From the NCBI RefSeq assembly GCF_040802235.1, contig NC_133165.1:14665623-14729622 (forward strand): a stretch of DNA of 64,000 nt, given 5' to 3'. A model generated the notes under the pieces. The model was not told the origin of the DNA and did not search any database. It was given only the letters and a program-made list of their open reading frames with translations. This DNA is from Manis javanica (taxonomy: Eukaryota > Chordata > Mammalia > Pholidota > Manidae). Every line of letters begins with the position of its first letter. Positions within the stretch are counted from its first letter, which is position 1. The position numbers and the translations under genes were made by a program. This document shows, piece by piece, positions 1 to 9,914 of the stretch.

Positions 1-119
1 CTGTTCCTTGTGCTGAGATGCCTAACTGCCCTTAGGCTGCTATGCTGTGAGGAAGCCCAAACTATCCCATTTAGAAACATCACGTGGAGGAGCTGGAAGA
101 GCAGAGAGAGAGACTGAGG

Positions 120-162
<43 letters not shown>

Positions 163-385
163 ACCAGATCAGCCCCAGCTGCTGTAGTTGCCCCCATTTC
201 TACTCTTCTAGGTCGAGCCATTGTTTCACTGCAGCCACGAGAGATTCTAAGCCAGAGCTACCAAGACAAGCCCTTCCCAGATTCCTAACCCACAGAGACC
301 AGATAAAGAAGAACATGATACTTGTTTCGAATTATTAGGTTTTGGAATGATATTTTACTCAGTAATACATATCAGAATACTTGCC
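1..385 (+). mobile_element. MLT1-type MaLR LTR (5' end outside window)
   Basis: The order of landmarks matches the MLT1 class of ERVL-MaLR LTRs: 'gctgtgaggaagcccaa' near 43, 'ttcactgcagccacgagaga' near 225, 'ccagagctacca' near 253, 'ttcctaacccacagagacc' near 282, then an 'ataaagaa' poly(A)-like segment and a terminal 'taggttttgg' block. It is a non-coding, diverged copy. A pure GA microsatellite has expanded inside it. The 84-aa reading frame across it is an artefact of the GA repeat. Confidence 0.75.
121..159. repeat. (GA)n microsatellite
   Basis: About 19 uninterrupted GA dinucleotides, with an impure GA-rich run just upstream (101-120). It lies inside the MLT1-like LTR and is likely polymorphic in length. 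Confidence 0.95.
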
Positions 386-2504
386 ATTTCCCCCACAGGT
401 TTTAACCTCCCTTACACATCTCATCCCTCCTTATTCATAAGGTATGAACTTGAATTCACCCCATTTACGATTAAATAGAAGACAAGGGCCAATTTCTTAA
501 CATATATGTAACTTCATTTTGAATAGAGTTTTTACATGACTTCGGCTGTCTTGAAGTTCTTACTACATTATTCTTATTAATTTAATTTTGAGATGATGTC
601 TATTTAGTCTATCTAGAGTGTACATTTGTATTCTTCATTGCTCTGAGTCTTTATATCCAAAAAGGGAATTATCCATATCAGTTCTTTTCATTCTTTAATT
701 TTGTGTTGGTGACTGCTTATACATGTCTTTGAATGGTGAACATTAAGGGAAACCTCATTTTCATGTCAGCGATTTTTTTCCCCAGTGATTTCTCATCCAC
801 AGAACAGCAATAATCACTGACCTCAACTTCATCTGGTTTATTTGTGTTGCCAACCATTTCAAAGAAATATTGGATTAGTATTAGTGATATCAGTGATGAA
901 AGTAATTAGATAATCATAAATAAGTTTGAGTCAAATTCTGGCAGATGTTTTATTTATCTTTAAGATTGGAATTAGATTGGAACTCCCGACATAAAATTTG
1001 ATCATTTTTAATTACAAAGAAATTACAAAGGTTCTCTAAATTGAAGCCAAGGCAAAAATGAAAACCTTTATTATGAGGCTTTATGTTAGAATAAATCTCC
1101 TCTCTAGATAAAAACAACTGCTGAATATATTTAGAATGCTTCTTTGAATATTTTATCTCATAGTGGTCTAAAGAGAAAATAAAAGATTTGTTTTTCCTAC
1201 AAAATATTATTTTTCCTTTAAAAAGGAGAAAAAGTCATTTCAGAAGGCAGCACTATTATTTCTTATTTTCAGTGCCCTCATCTTGCCCTTAGATTTGATG
1301 TCAGATAGCACTGAATGATGAAAAATAAAATTCTTGGAAACTTGTCTTCTCTTATCACTTTGACTTAAAAAATATGACTAACAGTTTTGCTCTTCTAGAA
1401 TGCTGAAGATATCCTTAGTTATGAGTTGAAATCTCGGTGACTGTTTTTCAAATTGTTACTTTTTTGAGTAACCCCATAGAAATGCATAGACAAAGGATGA
1501 GTAATGTAGACTTTTCACAACAATTTATCTTGTGAGAATGGATGCTTATGTATTTGTGTGGAGGCACAAATCAGCAACATTGAACTTCGTGCAGTTTTCA
1601 TTTTCTGCAGTTTGCTCTTTTTTCAGACAGGGAAGGAGAGTAATGTGTAGCATAAACATAACAACAAACATGAAACCTACATAATGAACAACAACTACTG
1701 TTTGTGATAGAATTTGGTATGAATGTTATGACCACTGATTACAATTAACTGCACTTATTTATTTTTTAAGTGCATGCATAACAGAAAAGCCATAACATAC
1801 CTTTTATTTCCATCATTACTTTCACAAACAATATGTGGGAGAAACTGGCTAAGTTTTTAGCAAAAGCATCTTATCCTTCCAGCCCTCAGGCTAAACTACT
1901 TTCCCAGCCTCTTCTGTAATGATATTGCCATGTGAATTGTTTACCCATGTTCTTTAGTGCTTGATCTCAGTACACTTAATCTTTATAAACAAACCATCCT
2001 TGACTTACATAAAATCAGTGCTTTTTTATTATTATTACTATTATTATATTATCAGTATGCCATATGATAGTCAAAATATCTAAAGAGTTGGAAGGCTTGG
2101 CTACTATAATAAAGGTACAGTAGTGGTATGACATCCTCCACTTAAAAACGGTAGGTAGATACAAAGATTATATTTGAAATTAAATGTGCAGAATAAACAT
2201 TTGTAAGTGTGGCTGGTAATACTGTCTGACTCTGTGGGCTAAATCCTCTCATTGATGTTAGGCACTAAGACCAAAGGAAAAGGTGGTTTCCCTTACCTCT
2301 GACCAAAACTAGTTGGCTGTATAAGAGGTAAGCATATTTCATCTTAATCATTGATCCCTGACTATCAAAAACCAGTTGGAGTATATGAAAACTTGAGCAT
2401 AATAATTGATTTTGTATTTGTTTGACTTTTGCCTTACTGAAAAATATCAGCTGTTTTTCTTGTTCTGTACTTATTTTGCTCCAAATTTCTCAGATTTTTT
2501 TAAG
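386..2504. other. Upstream intergenic DNA, no gene recognised
   Basis: AT-rich sequence with stop codons in all frames. It has no CpG clustering, no long open frame and no interspersed repeat I can name with confidence. A short TAT/TTA-rich patch lies near 2022-2050. Confidence 0.6.
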
Positions 2505-2697
2505 CAGTAGTTCTCAAAGTGGGATTCCTGGCTTAGCAATATTCTGTTACATGGACACTCATTAGAAATGCAACATCTCTGGCCACACCACAGACCTACT
2601 TAACCTGAAACTCTGGGGATGGGGCCCAGGTATCTGTGCTGTAACAAGCCCTCTGGAGATTCTCTTATATGCTAAACTTGAGGGCAAAGAACTGGGG
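2505..2697 (+). mobile_element. MER5A-like hAT-Charlie DNA transposon remnant
   Basis: It starts with 'agcagtagttctcaaagtg', passes through 'cattagaaatgcaacatctc', 'ccacagacctact' and 'tctggggatggggccca', and continues with 'taacaagccctctgga'. These are the ordered landmarks of the non-autonomous MER5A family. It is diverged, non-coding and about full length for the family. Confidence 0.75.
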
Positions 2698-3354
2698 TAG
2701 AAGGGTGACTCTTCTTTTCTCATGTGAATTCATTGACTTAATGCCTTCTGCAAAATTGCTCCTTAAAAATGTCTCTTAGTTTTGGTAGAAAAAATTATTG
2801 TAGTGGTGTTGGGGTGAGAACATGAGAACTTAGCATTTCTAAGCTTAGAGTGGCCATGAAGATGATATCTTCTTATTAAAATGTCCTTTACTCATACTAT
2901 TCCCTGCCCTCTATTATCAATTTCTTCCTTTCTATGACTATCAGCTATTGGCTTGTATCCATTGCAGGTGGGAATCATACTCAGAATTAAGACTTTTATT
3001 TAATGTGTGTCTAGGAGTCAGGCAAATCGAGACTCTTCTTGGAAATGGTAATGCCATCTGAGGCTGTACTTGACAAGTGCTGATTATTAAGGAAATTAGA
3101 ACCAAGTTTATTAAGGAAGGAATTCTTACACAAAAAGACATATTGACTGTCTTCAAAATTATGACGTTTTCTAATGTATATGGGACATTTTATGTCTTCT
3201 GGGGAATTCCAGAGAGTGAAAGTTCTAAGAGTACTGATATCTTATTAGTATGATAAAGTTATTACAACATTAAGTCTGTCTAAAACTGCTTCATGAGTTG
3301 AGTTACATGTGATTAAGAGTATTAAGCCATATCAAGTGGTTGCTTGATCGGGTG
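2698..3354. other. Intergenic DNA, no gene recognised
   Basis: AT-rich spacer between two MER5A-like remnants. The 71-aa minus-strand frame here (2941-3156) has no recognisable domain and is compatible with chance. Confidence 0.5.
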
Positions 3355-3506
3355 ATCTAGATCCTTGTTACTCAGAGTGATACCATCTGGGAGTTGTAAT
3401 ATGCAGAATCTCAGGGTCCACCCCAGTTCTAGTGAATGTACAATTTAACAAGATCCGTGAGGGATCTATATGCAACTTATGTTTGAAAAATAGTGCTCCA
3501 TTTGTC
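3355..3506 (+). mobile_element. MER5A-like DNA transposon remnant (second copy)
   Basis: 'atgcagaatctcagggtcca', 'ccccagttctagtgaatg' and 'tttaacaagatccgtgag' follow the same consensus order as the copy about 850 bases upstream, in the same orientation. It is independently diverged, so it is probably a separate insertion and not a recent duplication. Confidence 0.7.
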
Positions 3507-4249
3507 ATCTAATGAATCTTAGCATTCTCACACTTAATTCTTATAGAACTATGTTGTGACTTAGAGTTTAAGTAACAGTTCAGAAGAGAAGGGGGGAAAT
3601 ACATGAGCATGACGTTACACCCCACTGTGGAGTCACGAACTGAGTTAAATACTACCCCCAGAATGGATGTTTCTGTTTTTTGAATATTGTATTTAAGTGG
3701 GCTGCTATTTGAATACCGTTTCTTTAGTTAGCTTCGGACTCCACCTCACACAAAAGTGAAGCATGTCTTTCGGATTTCTTGCACGACATCCTGAGATAAC
3801 TTGCGTTAACACCCAAATCATACCCAATTTTTAACTCTTCTCCCAGTTCCCTCTTGCATGCCCTTTTCCTTTTTACTACAACCAGGATATGTGAATGTCC
3901 CTGACTGAAACGGTCTTGTTTGTTCCTTTGTTTTGGTTTGCTTTGTTGCTTGAAGTAGATGTTGGGTTCCTGTCCTGCTTCCTCCCGCCCCCGATGCTGT
4001 GGGTCTGTGTGAACGGACAGCAGCTGCCAGAAAGAATAGGTGGGGCGAAGGCGTCGGGGCAGGGGGGACTGGAACGCGATACGAGGCCAGACTTGGCCCC
4101 AAGATGAAACTGACCAGGGCAGGGAGTACTTAACACGCAACCTTCTGGCGTCTCCAAAGCCGTGAATGGAGAAGCGCAGGAGACGTAATGGGAAGTGACA
4201 GGTGCCACCACACCCTAGATTGACTCAGGTCCCCGCAGCATCGCTCTCA
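3507..4249. other. Immediate upstream flank of the CpG island
   Basis: GC content rises towards the island. Several overlapping frames of 70-138 codons on both strands fall here, but none has a recognisable domain and they overlap each other in different frames. I regard them as compositional artefacts. It may contain upstream promoter elements of the downstream gene. Confidence 0.45.
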
Positions 4250-4550
4250 TGCGCTCATCCTGGGAGAAGCAAGCCGCTCACAGAAATCACGGAAGGCCGG
4301 GCGCCAGGAGATGCTCCAGCGCCTTCCCCTCGCCCGCAGCGGGGCCGACGCGCGCCCTTCGCGGCAGGGACCACGCCGCGGGGGGAGGGCCGGCGAGGAG
4401 GGGCGCCCCGGCCGCCCGCACCTGCCCGCCGCCCGCCCGCGCCGACGCCCGGCCCCCGGCCCCCGCGCGGCGAGCGGCGTGGAGGGAGTGTGTGTGTCTG
4501 CGAGCGCGTGTGCGTGAGGAGGGGGAGCAAAGACGTGATTACTTCAGAAT

Positions 4551-4560
4551 TTATTTAAGG
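4551..4560 (+). promoter_or_regulatory. TATA-like element
   Basis: The motif 'ttatttaagg' is an isolated AT-rich patch in GC-rich surroundings. It resembles a variant TATA box and would place a start site near 4580-4590, about 240 bases before the strong splice donor at 4830/4831. This is inference from position and sequence only; dispersed initiation across the island is equally possible. Confidence 0.4.
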
Positions 4561-4611
4561 GCCGGTGGAAACCACTGCGGCTGCTTCCAGGGGAAGCCCT
4601 CGCTCCCGAGG

Positions 4612-4636
4612 AAGAGGCGGCGGCGGCGGCGGCCGC
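4612..4636. repeat. (CGG)n tract in the promoter island
   Basis: A short run of CGG triplets, slightly impure at its ends, followed by a G-rich stretch (4640-4662). It lies in the presumed 5' UTR exon. It is too short to suggest instability but could be length-variable. Confidence 0.7.
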
Positions 4637-4708
4637 CCGGGAGGCGGGGGCGGGGGAGTCGGAGGAGGGGCCCGGCCGCGGCGCCGGCCCCGCGCGCGCG
4701 GACGGAGG

Positions 4709-4717
4709 ATGCGGTAG
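4709..4717 (+). CDS. Minimal upstream ORF (Met-Arg-stop)
   Basis: ATG CGG TAG is the only ATG between about 4560 and the donor at 4830. The start context has a G at -3 and C at +4, so it is moderate. If transcription starts upstream of it, scanning ribosomes would meet a two-codon ORF before the liprin start. Very short uORFs can reduce or gate downstream translation, but that role is inferred here. Confidence 0.4.
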   Translation: MR

Positions 4718-5401
4718 CGCCCGCGCGGCGCCCGGCAGTTGGGTCCGCCGGCCCGCGACGGAGCCCGGCCGCGGCGCCGGGAGGCCTGGGGGGCGCTGAG
4801 CGCCGGCCGTCCGGGGAGGACGCGCCTCAGGTAAGGGGCGCGAGACGCCGTCGCGCGCAGAGGGGCCGGGCGCCGGGGCACCCGTCCGGCCGCGCGCAGC
4901 CCGGGGCTCCCTTCCCTGCAGCCCTCCGACGGGCGGCGGGGCTCCGGGCGGGGCGCCGGGTGGAGCGCCCCCGCCGGGTCCTCCCCGCGCCTCTCCCCGA
5001 AGCTCCCGTCAGGAGGCACCCCCGCCGGGCGGCCGGGACGCAGGGGAGAGGCCCGCTCGTTTAAGTTTCTCCAAGTCCGAGCCGGCCCCCCCGCCGGCCC
5101 CGGCTCCGGCGCCCGCGCTGCGGCTGCTCCGGCAAAGGGGCCGCTGCTGCTTTAAGAGCCGCCTCCCCCTCGCCTCTCCGACAATGGTCTGAACCGAGCC
5201 CTGCTTCCCAAAGCAAAATTTGTAATATGCCATTTTTCCGATGGACGCTTCTTCTTCGGGCTGCTGACGAGCGGCGGGAGGATGTGGAGGGGCCGCCACG
5301 CCGGGCAGCCGGGGCCCGCTCCGGGGGGCCGCCCGGGCGCGCGCGGGGCTCGGCTGCCTCCCCCCGCCCGGCGCTAGGGACCGGGCACCCGGGAGCCGGG
5401 G

Positions 5402-5407
5402 GTGAGC
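5402..5407 (+). other. Candidate alternative splice donor in CpG island
   Basis: GTGAGC follows a G-rich exon-like sequence near the 3' edge of the island. It could end an alternative first exon for PPFIA2. It is weaker evidence than the donor at 4831, and no transcript data are available. Confidence 0.35.
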
Positions 5408-7234
5408 GTCCCTCCTCCAGCCTGGGACTGCGGCTGTCCGCGATCGATTGAAAGAGCAGGACCCGAAATTACAGACATTAGGTATAGAAACCGTATTTGA
5501 GTTACCTGGTTCCCCTTTTTCGCTTTAATTTTTTACACCCCTCACCCCCAGCAAAAGGCCCCACCCCGCCCCCAGGGAAGAGGAGATGCAAATTCCTCCT
5601 TGCCAACCACTGCTCCTTACCTTTTGCTTTCCACCCCATCCTCGCCCTTCTCTTCTTTCTCTCTACCTTCCCCTCTTTCTCTACCTCCTCCCTGCTCGGC
5701 TCTCTCCTGTTGGGCAGGATAAAGAATTTTAGTGCGGAAATTAGGAAGTCAACTTCGTCAGGGTGGTGGTGGGGGGTGTGGCTGAGAGGTAACTGTCCAG
5801 CCCTTGTGGGGTGAGCTGGCTCTTGGCCATCTATAAATGCACTGGGGTGAAGAAAGTGCAAAATGCTTCCACTAGAGGTGATAATTTTTCCCGAGGATAG
5901 GGGATTTCAAAGAGTTAAGTAGGAGGAGGAATATTCATATAATGTAATCAGACAATGGCTAGGCTTTCTCTCTGAAATTACTGAATTACCTGCCTTTCGT
6001 GGGTTAACTGAGGTGGAGCTGGGTTAGTTCTTAGAACTAAATCTTTGCAAAAGAAACTACTGAGAATAATTGCATCCTTGCCTCTAGTGGGGTCTAAATC
6101 CGAGTCATCTTGAACAAGATGATTCATTGACAGAAAAAAAAAGCCTTTTGTAGCACTATCCTATCTGAATAGCTACTGCTTGAAAGGAAACATTGCTAAG
6201 AAACACAGTGGATCTTGAAAACCCTTGGGTAATGCCTCCAGTGGGCATTCAAAACTTTTGCTTTAAAATCTGAGAGATTTAGAAGACAGTCAAGGTTATG
6301 TGCTAGGAATTAAGGGAGTTGGTTTTCCTGGTATAAAATTCTTCAGGCTAAAATTAAGCACTGTGATAATTACTTTCACCAGTTATTATTAATTTTTCCT
6401 TTCACAACAAAGAAACAATTTCTAGGTCTTGAAACCTTCAGTATCTGCCATCTAGAAGAGAATAATGTGCTTTATATGTCTAAGTGGCTTTGGAGAGGGG
6501 ATGATGAAAGGTTTGACATTTGCTGTCAAAGTATACTGGTTCTATCCTCTTCCTGGTTTTTCAAGAGTAATGCTATGCAATGCAGTTTTTAATACTGAAA
6601 ATGATTATAAAAGTTGAAAGTAGTATGTGAGGATGAAATATACCAGAGGTTTAGTGCTATAGATTTCTGGACCATGCAAGTTGCTCCAAATGTCATCCAT
6701 TCTTTAGGAGGGTGTTTCACCCTTACATTAAATATAGTTTTGTAGTTGATTGTAATACCTAAAATGTGCATATAAGAAATCAATTATATGATATTTCAAG
6801 GACTGTACAAGTATTTTGCAATTTGTATTAGACTGAGCTCTTTTGCAGGAAACTAAGCTGGTTCAGAAAAGTGGCCTTACTTTTTGTAGAACTTTATTTG
6901 TCTTCAAGTTTTGATGAGAGAACTTTAGATTTTATTTGGTTTGGCTTTTAGTGAAGAAAGAGCAGCATGTATTCATCTCATTTCTGAAATAACTTTTGCA
7001 TAAGTTATTTAATTTTTTTTCAATTGGATTAGAAGAGTTTAGAATACCCACTGGAATTAAACTTTTGAGCATAGAAGCAGAAAGAGTCATAAAGGTAAAC
7101 TTTCTCTGAAGGTGAATGTTGGTGACTTTAAAATAGAAATAAGTACTTGAATTTGTAATAGCTTTTTATAATTTTGCTGTGTGATCTCAGTATCCTATTG
7201 GAAACTGAAATGAGCTTGTTAAAAAAAGAAAGAA

Positions 7235-7345
7235 AGAAAAAGCGTGGGTTTTTATCCCTTCTTTACAGAAGAGAAAACTGAAGTTTTGAGAGGTGAAGTG
7301 ACTTCCCTGGCTCACAGGCCTCAGGAGGAAAACTGAGTCAAGTTA
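7235..7345 (-). mobile_element. MIR SINE remnant
   Basis: 'cttctttacagaagagaaaa' followed by 'gagaggtgaagtgacttccc' matches the antisense of the conserved MIR core ('...acagatgaggaaactgag...'). It is ancient and diverged. Confidence 0.7.
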
Positions 7346-9602
7346 TTTTGAATGTAGACTTAATAGACTTTCTAAGTCCATAAGCTGCTTCTCTCATCAC
7401 AGCATCTTCAGACTGTCTGTATCAAAGATCAGCTTTTACACTCATCCAGGAACCTCAAGTAGGTGGCTGTCTAAGGTCTCATGATGACAACGATTAAGGT
7501 AGCACATTCAGGTGAAAGTTGTGGCTGAGGTTATCGCTGTAGCTAGGTTTTCCTTGGAATTTGAAGTTGTTATAAGGAAGTCAAAGTGAAGATGGGCTAA
7601 TGGCTTTCATTCAGTAAGGATAAGACTTAAAAATACAGATTTAAGAATGTTTCAGTAACCATCAAATTTAAACCTTGCAAGATTTGGCACAAATTGTCCC
7701 AGTGCTACCATTTCCTCTCTTGGTGTTTTGTTTTAACCTTAAATGTCAAAAAGAAGCATATTGGCTCCTGGTAATGATTTATCAGAATGACACAGCTGTT
7801 CAGTGTGTGGCTTTCATGCATGACATGAGAACTAATTGTTATAAATATTCAGATGTGTTGGGACATTTTTTTGTTTTCCACTTCCTTTTAAATTAATATA
7901 AAGAAAATGTATAGCAGTTAGAAAAGAGTCTCTTTTTTGCATTTTTGTGACAGTATTTAAATGAAATTTAATTGAGAAAAATGCAAACAAAATATTTTTT
8001 CATCCATTAGGTGATTAACAATAGTAACAATGTGTGTGTGTGTGCTGTGCTTAAATATGTATTATGTGTCTGCTCTGTTATTTAGGGTGAATAAGAAATT
8101 GAGTAAGTCAGATTCTTGCCTTCAGGTGGCCCACTGTTTGAATGATAAGCAAATACTCAAAGAATTATATTGATTTATCTTAAAATTCACACCCCTTTAA
8201 TTTTTTTACATAGGATATCAGTCACAAAATACTTTTCTTTTATCTTTTTAACAGTTTCTCCTAGTTTTTAGTGGGCCCTGACCAAATTATTCACAGATAA
8301 TTGAATTTCTCTCTTCAACCCAATATATGTATAAATAATCACACAAAAAGTAATTAACTATTGAGCTGTTACATCTTGACATTTTATTAGAAAATATCAC
8401 CAGAAATATTTCCCCCTAGGACAGGAATATGTAGGCACAAAAATGAATGGACCTTATATTATAAAGTCAAGCAATGTTCCGGGATCAACAAACCAGCTTT
8501 TCTCTACATCAGCTTTCTCAAAACCAACCGCTCTAATTAATAGCTCCTGGCCTCAGTACAACAACTGAAATCGAGAGGGGTTTGATTCTTTTTTAAACAT
8601 AAGATAGAAGATAGAAGAGAAAATGAGATAATTTCTGACTTGTATAATGCTACACAATAGATCAGTGTTAGCCCTTAATGTCTGTGTTGTCTCTTTCAAA
8701 TCAAATTAATAAGTGACTAAAATATATTCTAAACAGTTCATTTATTTCATGACTGGGAGATTGTGATTAGCAGCTGAGAGGTGAAGTTACCACATTAGCT
8801 AATATAATTTATGGCATCTGTTTTGTGGAATATTTGAAGGAGTATTAGTTTATATTGTTTGGATGGAAACCAGACAGTTCAGCTCGCAGGAAACAAAAGA
8901 ATATTAAGTGTAATTAGTAGTACAGTCACCTCAACAAATTTATGCACCTTGATCTATTTCATAAAGCTTATATCTAATTCAGTCAAGTCTACTTTATTGA
9001 CTGTGTAGACTATTGTAGAAATTTAGGAAGAGAACATATAAAAGTAATAAAATGGGAGTCAAAAAGTCAAGAAGTTTTAAACTGGTTGGTGTGATAAAAA
9101 GGAAAAGCTGACTATTCTATAAAATGAATACTCATTATGGATTTTCTAAATGAAAAAGTAAAATTGATTCACACCATTATTTAAGTTATCAAAAAATGAT
9201 GCTGTTGACAATATAACAAATAGAGTAAGATGGAGTTATTAGCTAGAAACGGATCTGTAAACTTGAAGAAGAAAGGTAATCAATTAATAAGTGTAATGTG
9301 TAATAAATTAAGTGGGATAAATCATGGGGAAAAAAACTGACAAGTAGGTGAAACCGAGCTATATTTTGTAGGTAGGAGACATGTGGATTATCATTAAAAG
9401 AGAAAGCTTGTATGTTAGAGGAAGTCAATGAATCATATTTCATTGAGGTTGAAATATTTAGCTTGGTTGGAGTTTGGGCAGGAGATAAAACAGAGACAAT
9501 TAGACTAATGAGCTACAAAGAGTTTGGTGACTTGAGGGTCAGGTGGCATTATTGGAAATGATTTTGTCACTAAGACTTCCTTCCCCTTACTTTTTTTAAG
9601 CA

Positions 9603-9851
9603 ATGATGTGTGAAGTGATGCCCACGATTAATGAGGACACCCCTATGAGCCAAAGGGGGTCCCAAAGCAGTGGCTCAGACTCTGACTCGCATTTCGAGCA
9701 GCTGATGGTGAACATGCTAGATGAAAGGGACCGCCTTCTAGATACCCTTCGGGAAACACAGGAAAGCCTCTCACTTGCCCAGCAAAGACTGCAGGATGTC
9801 ATCTACGACAGAGATTCGCTCCAGAGACAGCTCAATTCAGCCCTGCCACAG
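9603..9851 (+). CDS. PPFIA2: Liprin-alpha-2, first coding exon (residues 1-83)
   Basis: Liprin-alpha-2 is a presynaptic active-zone scaffold. Its N-terminal coiled coils bind RIM/ELKS-type partners, and its C-terminal SAM domains, not in this window, bind LAR-family receptor phosphatases and CASK. The exon is 9601-9851: acceptor AG at 9599-9600, two untranslated bases, ATGATG, and an end at CAG before GTATGC, phase 0. The peptide begins [19 protein letters not shown], has a Ser/Asp-rich stretch (residues 16-29), then a heptad-like coiled coil from about residue 31 ([20 protein letters not shown]) to LNSALPQ at 81-83. As I recall the human paralogues, the [12 protein letters not shown] segment matches PPFIA2 and differs from PPFIA1, which is longer and Gly/Pro-rich there. 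The first of the two tandem ATGs is chosen by family convention. Without splicing, the frame would run 20 codons into the intron and stop at 9912-9914. Confidence 0.93.
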
Positions 9852-9886
9852 GTATGCTACCTAGTAGCATTTATCCTTGCTATTGT

Positions 9887-9892
9887 AATAAA
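9887..9892 (+). promoter_or_regulatory. Poly(A) signal hexamer just inside intron 2
   Basis: AATAAA lies 36 bases after the splice donor of the first coding exon. If it escaped U1-mediated suppression, it could allow premature intronic polyadenylation. No clear GT-rich downstream element was established, so use is speculative. Confidence 0.3.
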
Positions 9893-9914
9893 AAATGTGA
9901 TAAAGCTTAAATAA

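Larger units (their letters stand above)
4580..4830 (+). other. PPFIA2: Probable non-coding exon 1 of PPFIA2 (5' UTR)
   Basis: The 3' boundary is supported by a near-perfect donor: CAG at 4828-4830 followed by GTAAGG. The 5' boundary is only an estimate from the TATA-like motif. No in-frame coding start for liprin lies here; the first coding ATG is in the next exon. The exon carries a single ATG (4709), which opens a two-codon upstream ORF. When joined to the exon at 9601, the last exon-1 base, G, becomes the -3 base of the main start codon, giving a purine at -3. A second donor-like site (5401/5402) may define an alternative first exon. Confidence 0.6.
4250..5450 (+). promoter_or_regulatory. 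PPFIA2: CpG-island promoter of PPFIA2
   Basis: This is the only CpG-dense block in the window: about 1.2 kb of very GC-rich sequence with abundant CG dinucleotides in an AT-rich locus. It holds a GC-box-like run (4646-4658), a CGG repeat tract and an AT-rich TATA-like element. It sits about 4.2 kb upstream of the first coding exon and on the same strand as a canonical splice donor, so it is the likely PPFIA2 promoter. Liprin-alpha-2 is mainly a neuronal protein, so activity is expected to be brain-biased; I did not recognise a convincing REST site. The long open frames on both strands reflect the absence of AT-rich stop codons. Confidence 0.85.
4831..9600 (+). other. PPFIA2: PPFIA2 intron 1
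   Basis: It runs from the donor GTAAGG at 4831 to a pyrimidine-rich acceptor ending 'cttactttttttaag' at 9600. The first 600 bases are still CpG island. After about 5450 the sequence is AT-rich with no recognisable coding exon. Within it I can name a MIR (7235-7345), short TG and GAAA patches (8029-8044, 7219-7241) and a possible L2 trace near 8050-8160. The remaining DNA (5452-7234, 7346-9600) shows nothing else I can support. Confidence 0.7.

Noticed and set aside
3724..4211. Overlapping 111-138 codon minus-strand frames upstream of the island
   Set aside because: Several frames overlap in different phases with no domain or splice support. I considered an antisense partner gene from a bidirectional promoter, but nothing in the sequence shows it.
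4249..5064. 271-codon open frame across the CpG island (and 154-codon minus-strand frame)
   Set aside because: The frame is Arg/Pro/Gly/Ala-rich, as expected from GC-rich DNA lacking stops. It crosses the strong splice donor at 4831, has no domain, and other frames on both strands are equally open.
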